Source: Telluria antibiotica
Lineage (GTDB): Bacteria > Pseudomonadota > Gammaproteobacteria > Burkholderiales > Burkholderiaceae_D
Length of the DNA stretch: 64,000 bases
Reading direction: 5' to 3'
Assembly (NCBI RefSeq): GCF_011682055.1
Contig: NZ_JAAQOM010000002.1
Location: 476,827 to 540,826 of the forward strand
The notes under the pieces are model-generated. The model worked only from the letters and a program-made list of their open reading frames with translations, ran no database searches and was not told the DNA's origin. Positions 17,389 through 24,921 of the stretch are shown here, piece after piece (positions within the stretch are counted from its first letter, which is position 1; each line of letters starts with the position of its first letter). The translations under genes were made by a program, and so were the position numbers.

Positions 17389-18522
17389 ATGGAAGCGCAC
17401 ATCCGGCGCATCGCACTCGTCACCGGCGGCGGCGACGCGCCGGGACTGAATGCGGCGATCCGCGCGGTCGTGCTGGCGGCAAGCCGCCTCGGCTGGGAAT
17501 GCCACGGTATCCGCGACGGCTTCAACGGCCTGCTCGCACCGGCGCAATGCCTGGACGAGCCTGTCATGGCGCTCACGGTCCAGTCCGTGCACGGCATCGG
17601 CCATCTCGGCGGCACGATCCTCGGCAGCACCAACCGCGGCAACCCCATGCGCTATCCGGTGCGCCAGGACGACGGCACCGTGTCCGAACGGGACCGCGGC
17701 GGCGAACTGGTCGACCTGTTCCGCCAGCGTGGCCTCGACGCCCTCGTGATGATCGGCGGCGACGGCTCGATGGCGATCGCGGACGGGCTGCACCGGCGGG
17801 GCCTGCGCGTGGTCGGCGTGCCCAAGACCATCGACAACGACCTCGACCGCACGCAGCAGACATTCGGTTTCGACTCGGCGGTCGCGTTCGCCACCGAATG
17901 CGTCGACCGCCTGCACACCACGGCCGACAGCCAGCACCGGATCCTGGTCGTCGAGACGATGGGCCGCTACGCCGGCTGGATCGCGCTGCACGCGGGCATG
18001 GCCGGCGGCGCGCATGCGATCCTCCTGCCGGAGATTCCCTTCGATATCGACGTCGTCGCCGACGCGGTACGCCGGCGCGACGCGCTCGGCTGGCGTCATT
18101 CGATCGTCGTCGCGGCCGAGGGCGCGCACCCGCTGGACAGTGGCCGCGTCGTGCTGGAAGCCGCCGGCACCGGCCGCGCCGAGCGCCTAGGCGGCATCGG
18201 CGCCTGGGTCGAGGCCCGGCTGGCGGCGGCGACGGGCAAGGACTGCCGCAGCGTCGTGCTGGGCCACCTGCTGCGTGGCGGCCCGCCTTCCGCATTCGAC
18301 CGGATCGTCGCCGCGCGCTTCGGCGCGGCTGCCGTGCGGACGCTGGCCGCGGGCGAATCGGGGGTCATGGTGACCCTCGCCGGCCAGGCCATCGCCACCG
18401 TGCCGCTGGCGGAAGTCGCCGGCCGCACCCGGCACGTGCCGCTCGACTGCGATACCGTGCGCACCGCACGCGAACTCGGCATCTGCCTCGGCGACCGCGC
18501 CCCGGCAGGCGCGGGCCGCTGA
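17389..18522 (+). CDS. pfkA: 6-phosphofructokinase, group III-like
   Basis: A 377-residue phosphofructokinase phosphorylating fructose 6-phosphate. Seen: TGGGDAPGLNAAIR at the N-terminus, MIGGDGS, PKTIDNDLD with the catalytic aspartates, METMGRYAGW-like ETMGRYAGW and a normal C-terminal half. The GGDGS glycine is the ATP-type residue (E. coli G104; pyrophosphate enzymes have Asp), while the Lys of PKTIDND is the residue of pyrophosphate and group III enzymes (E. coli has Gly). The combination suggests an ATP enzyme of the unregulated group III lineage. It starts 11 bases after ppsA, so the two are co-transcribed. Confidence 0.92.
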   Translation: MEAHIRRIALVTGGGDAPGLNAAIRAVVLAASRLGWECHGIRDGFNGLLAPAQCLDEPVMALTVQSVHGIGHLGGTILGSTNRGNPMRYPVRQDDGTVSERDRGGELVDLFRQRGLDALVMIGGDGSMAIADGLHRRGLRVVGVPKTIDNDLDRTQQTFGFDSAVAFATECVDRLHTTADSQHRILVVETMGRYAGWIALHAGMAGGAHAILLPEIPFDIDVVADAVRRRDALGWRHSIVVAAEGAHPLDSGRVVLEAAGTGRAERLGGIGAWVEARLAAATGKDCRSVVLGHLLRGGPPSAFDRIVAARFGAAAVRTLAAGESGVMVTLAGQAIATVPLAEVAGRTRHVPLDCDTVRTARELGICLGDRAPAGAGR

Positions 18523-18555
18523 TGGACGGGTCCGGCCCGAACCTGGCGCCGTCGC

Positions 18556-18708
18556 ATGCCTCCGCGGCGTCGCGCGACCCGGGGCCGCGCGCCATCGTGG
18601 CAATCGTACCTGCTTGGCCTGCCGGTATTCCCGGCGCTGATCGGGATGGTGGCGCGGCTGGGCGATCTCGAACGGTTCGCCGACCTGATCCGCCGTGTCG
18701 AGCTGTAG
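18556..18708 (+). other. 50-codon ORF or gene remnant of unknown identity
   Basis: A reading frame of 50 codons whose second half (from WQSYLLGLPVF to FADLIRRVEL) reads like a genuine protein C-terminus: a hydrophobic stretch followed by an amphipathic helix. The first 15 residues are Arg/Pro-rich and look like non-coding sequence. No ribosome site is evident. I do not recognise it; it may be the tail of a deleted gene between pfkA and the VIT gene. Confidence 0.3.
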
Positions 18709-18754
18709 AGCGAGTTTCAGTCACCACGGATTTCCTGATGAGTGAGCACCCGAA

Positions 18755-19444
18755 TTGAAACACAGGGAAATTCATAAGGTCGAGCATCTTGGATGGCTGC
18801 GTGCCGCCGTCCTCGGCGCGAACGACGGCATCATTTCCACCTCCAGCTTACTGGTTGGAATCGCTGCGGCCCATGCCTCCCATAGCAATATGCTGCTGAC
18901 CGGATTTGCCGGCCTGGTCGCCGGCAGCATGTCCATGGCGACCGGCGAGTATGTGTCCGTATCCTCGCAGGCCGACACGGAAAACGCGGCACTGAAGCAG
19001 GAACAGGCCGAGCTCGCCCATGACCGTGATGCGGAGCACCGCGAACTGGCCGGCATCTACGTAAGGCGTGGGCTGGATCGTTCCCTGGCGCAAGAGGTTG
19101 CCACGCAGTTGATGGCGCACGACGCCCTCGGCACGCATGCCCGCGATGAACTCGGCATTTCCGAAGCCACCCAAGCGCGTCCCCTTCAGGCGGCGCTTGC
19201 CTCGGCGTTGAGTTTCGCGGCCGGTGCCGCGATGCCGTTGACGATCACCGCCGTCACGCGGGCGGACATGCTCATCGGCGTCCTGGTGGCGGCCACGCTG
19301 GCCGGTCTCGCCGCGCTGGGAGCGCTGGCTGCGAAAACCGGCGGCGCACCGGCGCTTCCGGCCGCGCTACGCGTTACGTGTTGGAGCGCGCTGGCGATGG
19401 GCGCGACCGTTGCGATCGGCAGCGCTTTCAATGTGGGCGCCTGA
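18755..19444 (+). CDS. VIT1/CCC1-family iron/manganese transporter
   Basis: A 229-residue inner-membrane protein with five hydrophobic segments. The N-terminal LGWLRAAVLGANDGIISTSSLLVG and the SMATGEYVSVSSQADTE motif are diagnostic for the VIT family, which moves Fe2+ or Mn2+ out of the cytosol in exchange for protons. The start appears to be TTG at 18755, which gives the usual length; an ATG at 18738 is in another frame and stops after six codons. It stands alone between pfkA and a convergent cytochrome b561 gene. Confidence 0.88.
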   Translation: MKHREIHKVEHLGWLRAAVLGANDGIISTSSLLVGIAAAHASHSNMLLTGFAGLVAGSMSMATGEYVSVSSQADTENAALKQEQAELAHDRDAEHRELAGIYVRRGLDRSLAQEVATQLMAHDALGTHARDELGISEATQARPLQAALASALSFAAGAAMPLTITAVTRADMLIGVLVAATLAGLAALGALAAKTGGAPALPAALRVTCWSALAMGATVAIGSAFNVGA

Positions 19445-19519
19445 GCTTCCGCTCATGCGTGGCCATGTGGCGCCGACAGGCTGCCCTTGTCGAAGGGCGC
19501 GCGGCCATGGCGCTCCATC

Positions 19520-20071
19520 CTAGCGTCCCATCGCCGGCAGCATGCGGCGCAAGGTACCGTCACGACGCACGACATGGTGAAACAGTGCCGCCACGACGTG
19601 CAGGCCAACCAGCCACAACAATATCCACATCGCCGTGGCGTGGATGTCCCCCGCCGTGTTGGCCCAGTGCGCCCCAGGGGCGGCGATTGCCGGCAGTGTG
19701 ACGATGCCAAACGGGGTGACAGGCAAGCTGTGCGCGGAAGCAGACGCCCATCCAAGCGGCGGCCCGACCAGGAGAATCAGGTAGAACACCCGATGCGTCG
19801 TCCTGGCCAGAAACCTTTCCCAAGCCGGTGCATCGTGCGCCTCCAGAGCAACCGGATGCATCAGGCGGTGCACGAAACGTATCGCCATCACGATGAGCAC
19901 CAGGACGCCGAACGAAAAGTGCAGGCTGATCACCGTACTCATGGGCGTGTTGCGCCCGATATGCGGCAGCAAGAATGCCGTCACGAACTGCACTACCAAA
20001 AGCAGGACGATCAGCCAGTGCAGGCCTTTCGCCACGGGTGAATAGGAATGCGACGTCGGCTTGGCATGCAT
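19520..20071 (-). CDS. Cytochrome b561 family protein
   Basis: A 183-residue four-helix inner-membrane cytochrome of the bacterial b561 type. Histidines fit the two haem sites: KGLHWL in helix 1, SLHFSFG in helix 2, ATAMWILLWLVGLHVVAALFHH in helix 4. It would pass electrons from quinol to a periplasmic or superoxide-derived acceptor (as in E. coli CybB). Monocistronic; upstream DNA holds only a broken response regulator, so regulation cannot be read. Confidence 0.87.
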   Translation of the reverse strand: MHAKPTSHSYSPVAKGLHWLIVLLLVVQFVTAFLLPHIGRNTPMSTVISLHFSFGVLVLIVMAIRFVHRLMHPVALEAHDAPAWERFLARTTHRVFYLILLVGPPLGWASASAHSLPVTPFGIVTLPAIAAPGAHWANTAGDIHATAMWILLWLVGLHVVAALFHHVVRRDGTLRRMLPAMGR

Positions 20072-20101
20072 GTATATCCCTTTCTGAAAACGAAATGATC
20101 A

Positions 20102-20404
20102 CTATCGCGAACGGTCCGCCTGCAGGACAGGTGGCATGTCGACGCACGCACTTGGCAGGCAAAGCGCTCCCGACCGCCGGATATGTGCTGCGGCGCGCGT
20201 CCTGCGCGGTTTGCGGTACACGGTGAAGTCGTCCATTCCGGGTAACGGCACATCGAGCAGAACGGCACTCCAGTCCCCGGCGAGGGCACGGTGCGACCCG
20301 GTCACGCCATCCGCCGCATGTTCCGGATCATAGCCTGTCGCCACGGGTTGGTCGTAGAGATTGGCGGCGATGGCGTTCCCGTCCTCGATGCTCAGAATCC
20401 GCAT
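20102..20404 (-). pseudogene. Broken OmpR-type response regulator
   Basis: The frame opens MRILSIEDGNAIAANLYDQP and continues through HAADGVTGSHRALAGDW and LLDVPLPGMDDFTVYRKPRR, which is plainly an OmpR-family receiver (acidic pair, phosphoacceptor Asp). After about 70 residues it turns into unrelated Arg/Ala-rich sequence and stops; the switch Thr, conserved Lys and DNA-binding domain are missing. Several receiver positions are also altered (LSIEDGN for the usual VEDN). Confidence 0.7.
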
Positions 20405-20600
20405 GCGCAACGAGTCTGACGGTTCCGGGATGCGACATTATGCGCCTTCAACGTGCCCGCGCGGCCGCGTCGGCGTCCGGCGGCAATCCCACGCTGGTGC
20501 CTGCGTACGCCCGGGTCGCGGCTCCCTTTGGAGATGGTCCGCCCAAACAGTCTCGCCCGATCCACATACCGTTCCAGGACTCTTGTTGAAGTGAAATTCT

Positions 20601-20692
20601 GACGCCAGAGAGACAAAAGCCCGCCGCTTTCGGAGCCAGCGGGTCTCATGAATGTCGAAGGTTTCTCTCTAACAATTGTCCTGCCGGAGGCG
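20601..20692. repeat. Dispersed hairpin repeat, copy 1
   Basis: About 92 bases that recur at 48581-48673 with roughly 85% identity by eye. It contains an imperfect stem (GCCCGCCGCT ... AGCCAGCGGG type) and then an identical block ending AACAATTGTCCTG. Read on the minus strand, the hairpin is followed by TTTTGTC, like an intrinsic terminator, and just before it both copies end a frame with RLRQDNC and a stop. Confidence 0.65.
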
Positions 20693-20851
20693 GTGACCCT
20701 CGGCGAACTGGAGGCGAAAACCGGACAGACGGAAAATGCGGTGAAAACTTATCGCCGCGCGCTCGAACTCGATCCCGACAACGCCGTTGCGGCCTGCTAT
20801 CTGAAGGAGCATGCAGTCGTCTGTCTGCGCCTTGACCAATTCGCCCAATAA
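20693..20851 (+). pseudogene. TPR-repeat protein fragment
   Basis: The plus frame reads TLGELEAKTGQTENAVKTYR then RALELDPDNAVAACYLKEH, a clear tetratricopeptide repeat (A-x-Y-x-x-A-L-x-L-x-P-x-N). No signal, no further repeats and an immediate stop follow, so it is the remnant of a larger TPR protein fused by chance to the hairpin repeat at its left. The rest of the 20.4-21.0 kb gap holds nothing else I can identify. Confidence 0.5.
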
Positions 20852-21012
20852 GGCAATCGACACGCGCGTCGGATTCCTCACCGCTCGCAAGGCCCAATGT
20901 TTGGCTCGTATTGCTCCGCTGGCAAGTGGGCGTTTCGATAGGCGTAATTAGTCGTAGGGCTGAACGAGCCTTCGGTACTTTGACGGTCAACGATGCGTGG
21001 GCGGCGCCCGTT

Positions 21013-21045
21013 GTGGCAGAGAGCGACCCGCTCGTATGCTGCCAC
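21013..21045 (+). promoter_or_regulatory. Two-tier stem-loop in the 5' leader of the small exported protein
   Basis: Outer arms GTGGCAG (21013-21019) and CTGCCAC (21039-21045) enclose inner arms GAGCG and CGCTC. The structure ends 15 bases before the ATG at 21061 and just upstream of the GGAGAC ribosome site, so it could affect translation or mRNA stability. No T-run follows, which argues against a terminator. Confidence 0.4.
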
Positions 21046-21060
21046 TAACTGGAGACTTTC

Positions 21061-21357
21061 ATGAAATCAACGATCCAAATTGCTGTTGCCGCGATGCTGA
21101 TGGTGTCGAGCGCTACATTTGCCGCTGGTCAAACTACCGCGCCAGCAACGTCGACATCGGTACCGGCCGCCACTTCGACCGCGCCGATGGCTGATACCAA
21201 GGCGGACCTGAAGGCCGAGAAAAAGCAAATTCGCGCCGAGAAGAAAGCCGCGCTCGCAGAATGCAAAAAGTTGAAGGGCGCAGATAAGAAGGCCTGCAAG
21301 AAAGAAGCCAAAGCAAAGGAAGCGACCGCAATGGCGGACCTGAAAGCTAAGAAATAA
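21061..21357 (+). CDS. Small exported Lys/Ala-rich protein
   Basis: A 98-residue protein with a signal peptide (about 1-22, ending SATFAA), a Thr/Ser/Ala linker at 23-45 and a highly charged Lys/Ala/Glu helix with three cysteines (AECKKLKG, KKACKKEAK). I do not recognise a family function. The mature part is probably a periplasmic helical, cationic protein. It has a GGAGAC ribosome site, a leader stem-loop and its own terminator, so it is a stand-alone and probably well-expressed transcript amid decayed genes. Confidence 0.7.
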   Translation: MKSTIQIAVAAMLMVSSATFAAGQTTAPATSTSVPAATSTAPMADTKADLKAEKKQIRAEKKAALAECKKLKGADKKACKKEAKAKEATAMADLKAKK

Positions 21358-21374
21358 TTTCTAGAGATATTGAT

Positions 21375-21402
21375 GCCTGCGATTCCTCGTCGCAGGCTTC
21401 TT
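21375..21402 (+). terminator. Intrinsic terminator of the small exported protein gene
   Basis: GCCTGCGA (21375-21382) pairs with TCGCAGGC (21390-21397) around a seven-base loop, followed by TTCTTC. It begins 17 bases after the stop codon. Confidence 0.7.
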
Positions 21403-21479
21403 CACGCGCCGGTTCCTGGTTACCTTGACAGGAGGTGGCATTCCCTTGATTCGACGGACGCTTCCGTTCGACGCATGAA

Positions 21480-22245
21480 TTCCACCAGTCGAGTCGATAG
21501 ATGCCAGCCGCATGCTAAGGCGCGTTCGAACGCCTGAGTGTCGGCGCCCGGCATGACATTCGTGCCGGATTTTCATAACAGTCGAATTGGACAACGTCGG
21601 GAACGACACGAGGAGGGCGACGTTCGAATCGTTGGCCGCCGCGCCGCCGTGCTCCGCATCCTTTTTCGCGGACTTCGAGTAGATCACGCCGGCATTCGGC
21701 TGGACCATGATGTCCGGCGTCCTGCCCTTGGCAGGGTCGCCGAAGCGCCCGTCTGCTGCCAGGTCGATCACCCCACTGCCCGCATCCGTGCCAGAGCAAA
21801 TGCCCGGATTCGACTGACCGGCAACGATGATCTTCGACGTCGGATCAACGGCAGGACAACCAACGTTTGCCTCGAGCGCGGCAATGGCAGCAGCGCGTGC
21901 CGCGTCACTGCGGTCGTTCAGCCAGATGAAACCGACATCGTCTTCCGTGAATCCTTGTAACCACCACCGTTCGCATCGAGCGCTTTTTTGAGCAACGCTC
22001 AGGGTCTGGTAATTCGTACCGAACAATGTCGGGACCGGAATCTTGTTGCTCCTGAGCGAACCACCTGCCGCGGCACTGACCACGCCGGTCGAGTCGAGCC
22101 CATCGATCTGGTTCAGGATGATCTGCGTGTGGTAATGATCGAACACCTTGCTCCGGGTCGGCGTGCTCGTAAAATCGTAGCCTGCCGCGCTCGCGAGGCC
22201 CCGTGCAGTATTGAAATCGGAATTGCGTAATCCTGTAACCACCAA
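21480..22245 (-). pseudogene. Decayed phosphodiesterase-type alkaline phosphatase
   Basis: Segments of the type I phosphodiesterase/alkaline phosphatase fold are readable: DHYHTQIILNQIDGLDS, FGTNYQTLSVAQK, DDVGFIWLNDRSDAARA, then RTPDIMVQPNAGVIYSKS and AEHGGAAANDSNVALLVS near the C-terminal metal site (the HGG histidine). The N-terminal catalytic part is missing, and a stretch beginning at a run of six T (about 21984-21989) continues in another frame as ALDANGGGYKDS. Together with the lost C-terminus this shows a frameshifted, deleted gene, although the minus frame stays open by chance. Confidence 0.7.
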
Positions 22246-22432
22246 GTATTTTCAACGGCGCGCAGCCGCCGCAAAGAAGCTGGACCGTAGTGTTATCTGC
22301 CCCGTCGCGCCGTCACATTACCGAGATGTAATGATAAAGAATGGGCGTACTCATTTCATGAACGATGTGATCTGCGATACTGTACTGACAACTGTTGGCA
22401 CGTCGCCAACCCTGTATCGCCTAGCCATGTAG

Positions 22433-23263
22433 ATGAGAGCTCCGCCCAATCCTTCGCTTGCGAACATTTTGCTGTTTCACGGTTTGCTGTCGTCACCGCA
22501 AGAGTTCGGGCTGATCGCGCATTCCCTGCGCAGCAAAGGTCTGTCGTACGAAGCGGCGACGGTCCCTGGATACACGCTCGGCAGCGTATTTGCGCCGGAT
22601 TGGCGGCGCTGGCGTGCTGCAGGCATTGACGTAATCAATAGCAAAGGCCCCGCCAACGCACGGGTGATACTCGGCGGACTGTGTATGGGTGGCGTACTGG
22701 CCGCCGCGCTGGCGCTCCAGGCGCCCGAGCGGATCGCGGGACTGGTGCTGATGTCCCCCAGCTTCGACTTCGATGGGTGGGGCATGTCGCCCATTCGTCA
22801 CCTTCGCCACATCGGGTATTGGAGTGGCCTGGACCGTTATTTCTCGGTCGCCGAGCGTGAACCGTACGGCGTGAAGAACGCCCGGATCCGCGAGTGGATT
22901 GCTCGCGAACTCCATGAAAGAAAACACTCGGCGGCGGGTCCCGCGCGCGTACCGCTACGCGCATTGCGCGAGGCCGAACGCATGATGAAAGACGTCAGGG
23001 CGCGCTTGCACGAGCTGAGCTGTCCCATCTTGATGATCCATGCGCGTGAAGATGAAATCACCAGCCTCGGCAGCGTCAGGCGGCTCTTTGACGCGTTACC
23101 ACAGGTCGACAAAGAACTGGTCGTCCTGGAAAACAGTTATCACATGATCACGATTGATAATGAGCGTCAGCAGATCCCTGTCCTGCTCGACCGCTTTTGC
23201 CGACGTGTCTCGGCCAACGCCGGCGCTGCCATGCAGGATGCGCCCGCGTTCGCCCATGTCTGA
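22433..23263 (+). CDS. Alpha/beta hydrolase with Cys at the nucleophile elbow
   Basis: A 276-residue soluble alpha/beta hydrolase: LLFHGLLSSPQEF carries the HG oxyanion motif, GGLCMGG is the nucleophile elbow with C84 where most lipases have Ser, MIHAREDEIT holds the acid and ENSYHMITID the catalytic His. Cys in this place is known from dienelactone hydrolases and PHA synthases. No ribosome site is obvious before the ATG at 22433. It is followed by an acyl carrier protein (29-base gap) and a ketosynthase, so it may be a thioesterase or acyltransferase acting on an ACP-bound chain (inference). Confidence 0.85.
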   Translation: MRAPPNPSLANILLFHGLLSSPQEFGLIAHSLRSKGLSYEAATVPGYTLGSVFAPDWRRWRAAGIDVINSKGPANARVILGGLCMGGVLAAALALQAPERIAGLVLMSPSFDFDGWGMSPIRHLRHIGYWSGLDRYFSVAEREPYGVKNARIREWIARELHERKHSAAGPARVPLRALREAERMMKDVRARLHELSCPILMIHAREDEITSLGSVRRLFDALPQVDKELVVLENSYHMITIDNERQQIPVLLDRFCRRVSANAGAAMQDAPAFAHV

Positions 23264-23292
23264 CATGTCCACTTAACCGTTACTAATTCATT

Positions 23293-23532
23293 ATGAGCAC
23301 GATAGAACAACTCACACAGCTGCTTCACGACAAATTCGATATCGACAAGTCATCGCTTCAGCCCGACCTTCCGCTGCCTGAATACGGACTGGACTCCCTG
23401 GCATTGGCGGAACTCCTGTTCACGATCGAAGAAGAGTTCGATATCAAGTTTCCCGACCGGCCGGAGAACATCAACACACTGAGGGAACTGTCGACGGCCA
23501 TCGACGACCTGCGGTTGTCCCAACAGGCATGA
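23293..23532 (+). CDS. Acyl carrier protein
   Basis: A 79-residue acidic ACP with the phosphopantetheine-attachment serine in YGLDSLALAEL (residue about 35) and the usual four-helix pattern. It overlaps the ketosynthase start by 4 bases (ATGA), so the two proteins are made together. It is distinct from a housekeeping acpP setting (no fabD, fabG or fabF neighbours), pointing to a dedicated carrier for a small acyl pathway. Confidence 0.93.
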   Translation: MSTIEQLTQLLHDKFDIDKSSLQPDLPLPEYGLDSLALAELLFTIEEEFDIKFPDRPENINTLRELSTAIDDLRLSQQA

Positions 23533-24737
23533 AGCGCAGGGTCGCGGTCACCGGTATCGGACTGGTCTCGCCACATGGCGATGCTCCGCTCGGCGTGTTC
23601 GACGATTTGCTTGCAGGTCGCTCGGCGGTCACGCTTGGCGATGACGGGGACGCGCCAGCGGCCGCCGTGGCACGTGCACCGTTCGACGCGACTCGCTGGT
23701 TTACGCGGCTGCAGCTCGCCGGCGTGGACCGGGTCAGCCAGATCGCCGTCGCTGCCGCGCAGATGGCCCGCGACGACGCGGGCATCGCCACGCTGGATGC
23801 CGGGACTGGCGTGTACGTCGGCACCGGTATGGGCGGCGCCATGGCAGTCGAAGAGTCATTCCGCAGCCACTACGCATCGGGACGCGTGCCCCCGTTGTCG
23901 GTGCCCGCCTTCATGCCGAACGCACCGGCAGCACACGTGGCGATGCGCGAAAAGCTGCACGGTCCGGTGTACACCTACTCCATCGCCTGCGCGTCGTCGG
24001 CCGTGGCGCTCGCCGAAGCGGCCAAGGCGGTCGCTTATGGCGAGGTTGATTGCGCCCTCGCCGGCGGGACCGAAGCATTGCTGGTACCGGGAGCGATACG
24101 AGCCTGGCACGCGCTGCAAACCTTGGCGCGGGTCGACGACGAACCGTGGAGGGCGTGCCGTCCCTTCAGCACTGACCGGACTGGCCTCGTCCTGGGCGAA
24201 GGAGCCGCCTTCGTGGTGCTCGAGCCCTATGACGCCGCACTTTCCAGAGGCGCGCGGATCTATGCGGAATTTGCGGGCAGCGGCGTGTCGTGCGATGCGA
24301 CCCATCTCACCAAACCCGACGTCACCGGCCAGGTGCGCGCCATCACGGCCGCTTTGCGCAACAGCGCGTTGAATCCGAGCGACATCGGCTACTGCAATGC
24401 GCACGGCACCGCGACACGCATCGGCGACGTGGTCGAATGCAAGGCACTCGAAAGCGTATGGGGAGACGCGATCGGCAACCTGGCGGTGAGCTCGACGAAG
24501 TCCATGCATGGCCACCTGCTGGGTGCGGCGGGTGCGCTCGAATCGATCGTCACCATATTGGCGCTATACCGCGGCGCCATACCGCCCAACATGCATTGCG
24601 ATGAGCAGGACATCGAATGCAATGTCGCGCTCGTGCGCGACCCGGGCCATGGGGCGCCGGCACTCCGGGCCGCGATCAGCAATTCGTTCGCGTTCGGTGG
24701 AACCAACACGACCCTCGTTTTCAAGCGTGCAACGTAG
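23529..24737 (+). CDS. Beta-ketoacyl-ACP synthase (FabF-like)
   Basis: A 402-residue condensing enzyme with an intact triad: C154 in SIACASS, H292 in NAHGTATRIGD and H329 in KSMHGHLLGAAG. It would condense malonyl-ACP with an acyl unit on the neighbouring ACP. Length is typical of FabF. The lineage is not ordinary FabF: the glycine-rich GTGMGGAMAVEESFRSH region is shared with a decayed copy at 37.5-37.8 kb. It is third in the hydrolase-ACP-ketosynthase operon; no ketoreductase or dehydratase is adjacent. Confidence 0.92.
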   Translation: MKRRVAVTGIGLVSPHGDAPLGVFDDLLAGRSAVTLGDDGDAPAAAVARAPFDATRWFTRLQLAGVDRVSQIAVAAAQMARDDAGIATLDAGTGVYVGTGMGGAMAVEESFRSHYASGRVPPLSVPAFMPNAPAAHVAMREKLHGPVYTYSIACASSAVALAEAAKAVAYGEVDCALAGGTEALLVPGAIRAWHALQTLARVDDEPWRACRPFSTDRTGLVLGEGAAFVVLEPYDAALSRGARIYAEFAGSGVSCDATHLTKPDVTGQVRAITAALRNSALNPSDIGYCNAHGTATRIGDVVECKALESVWGDAIGNLAVSSTKSMHGHLLGAAGALESIVTILALYRGAIPPNMHCDEQDIECNVALVRDPGHGAPALRAAISNSFAFGGTNTTLVFKRAT

Positions 24738-24921
24738 CGCAGCACCGCGTCACGATTTGCTGCGGCGCCAATCGCGGCCATTGGTGAGCGTCTTCCTGTT
24801 TTACGCTCGCACTCGTCGATCTTCGCGTCTCGAGATTACATTTTTGCAAGCTTCAAATATCCCCTAGACTCGTCAATATACTATCGGCCTTCCAGTTGAC
24901 AGCGCAATTGCGAAGGTATCG

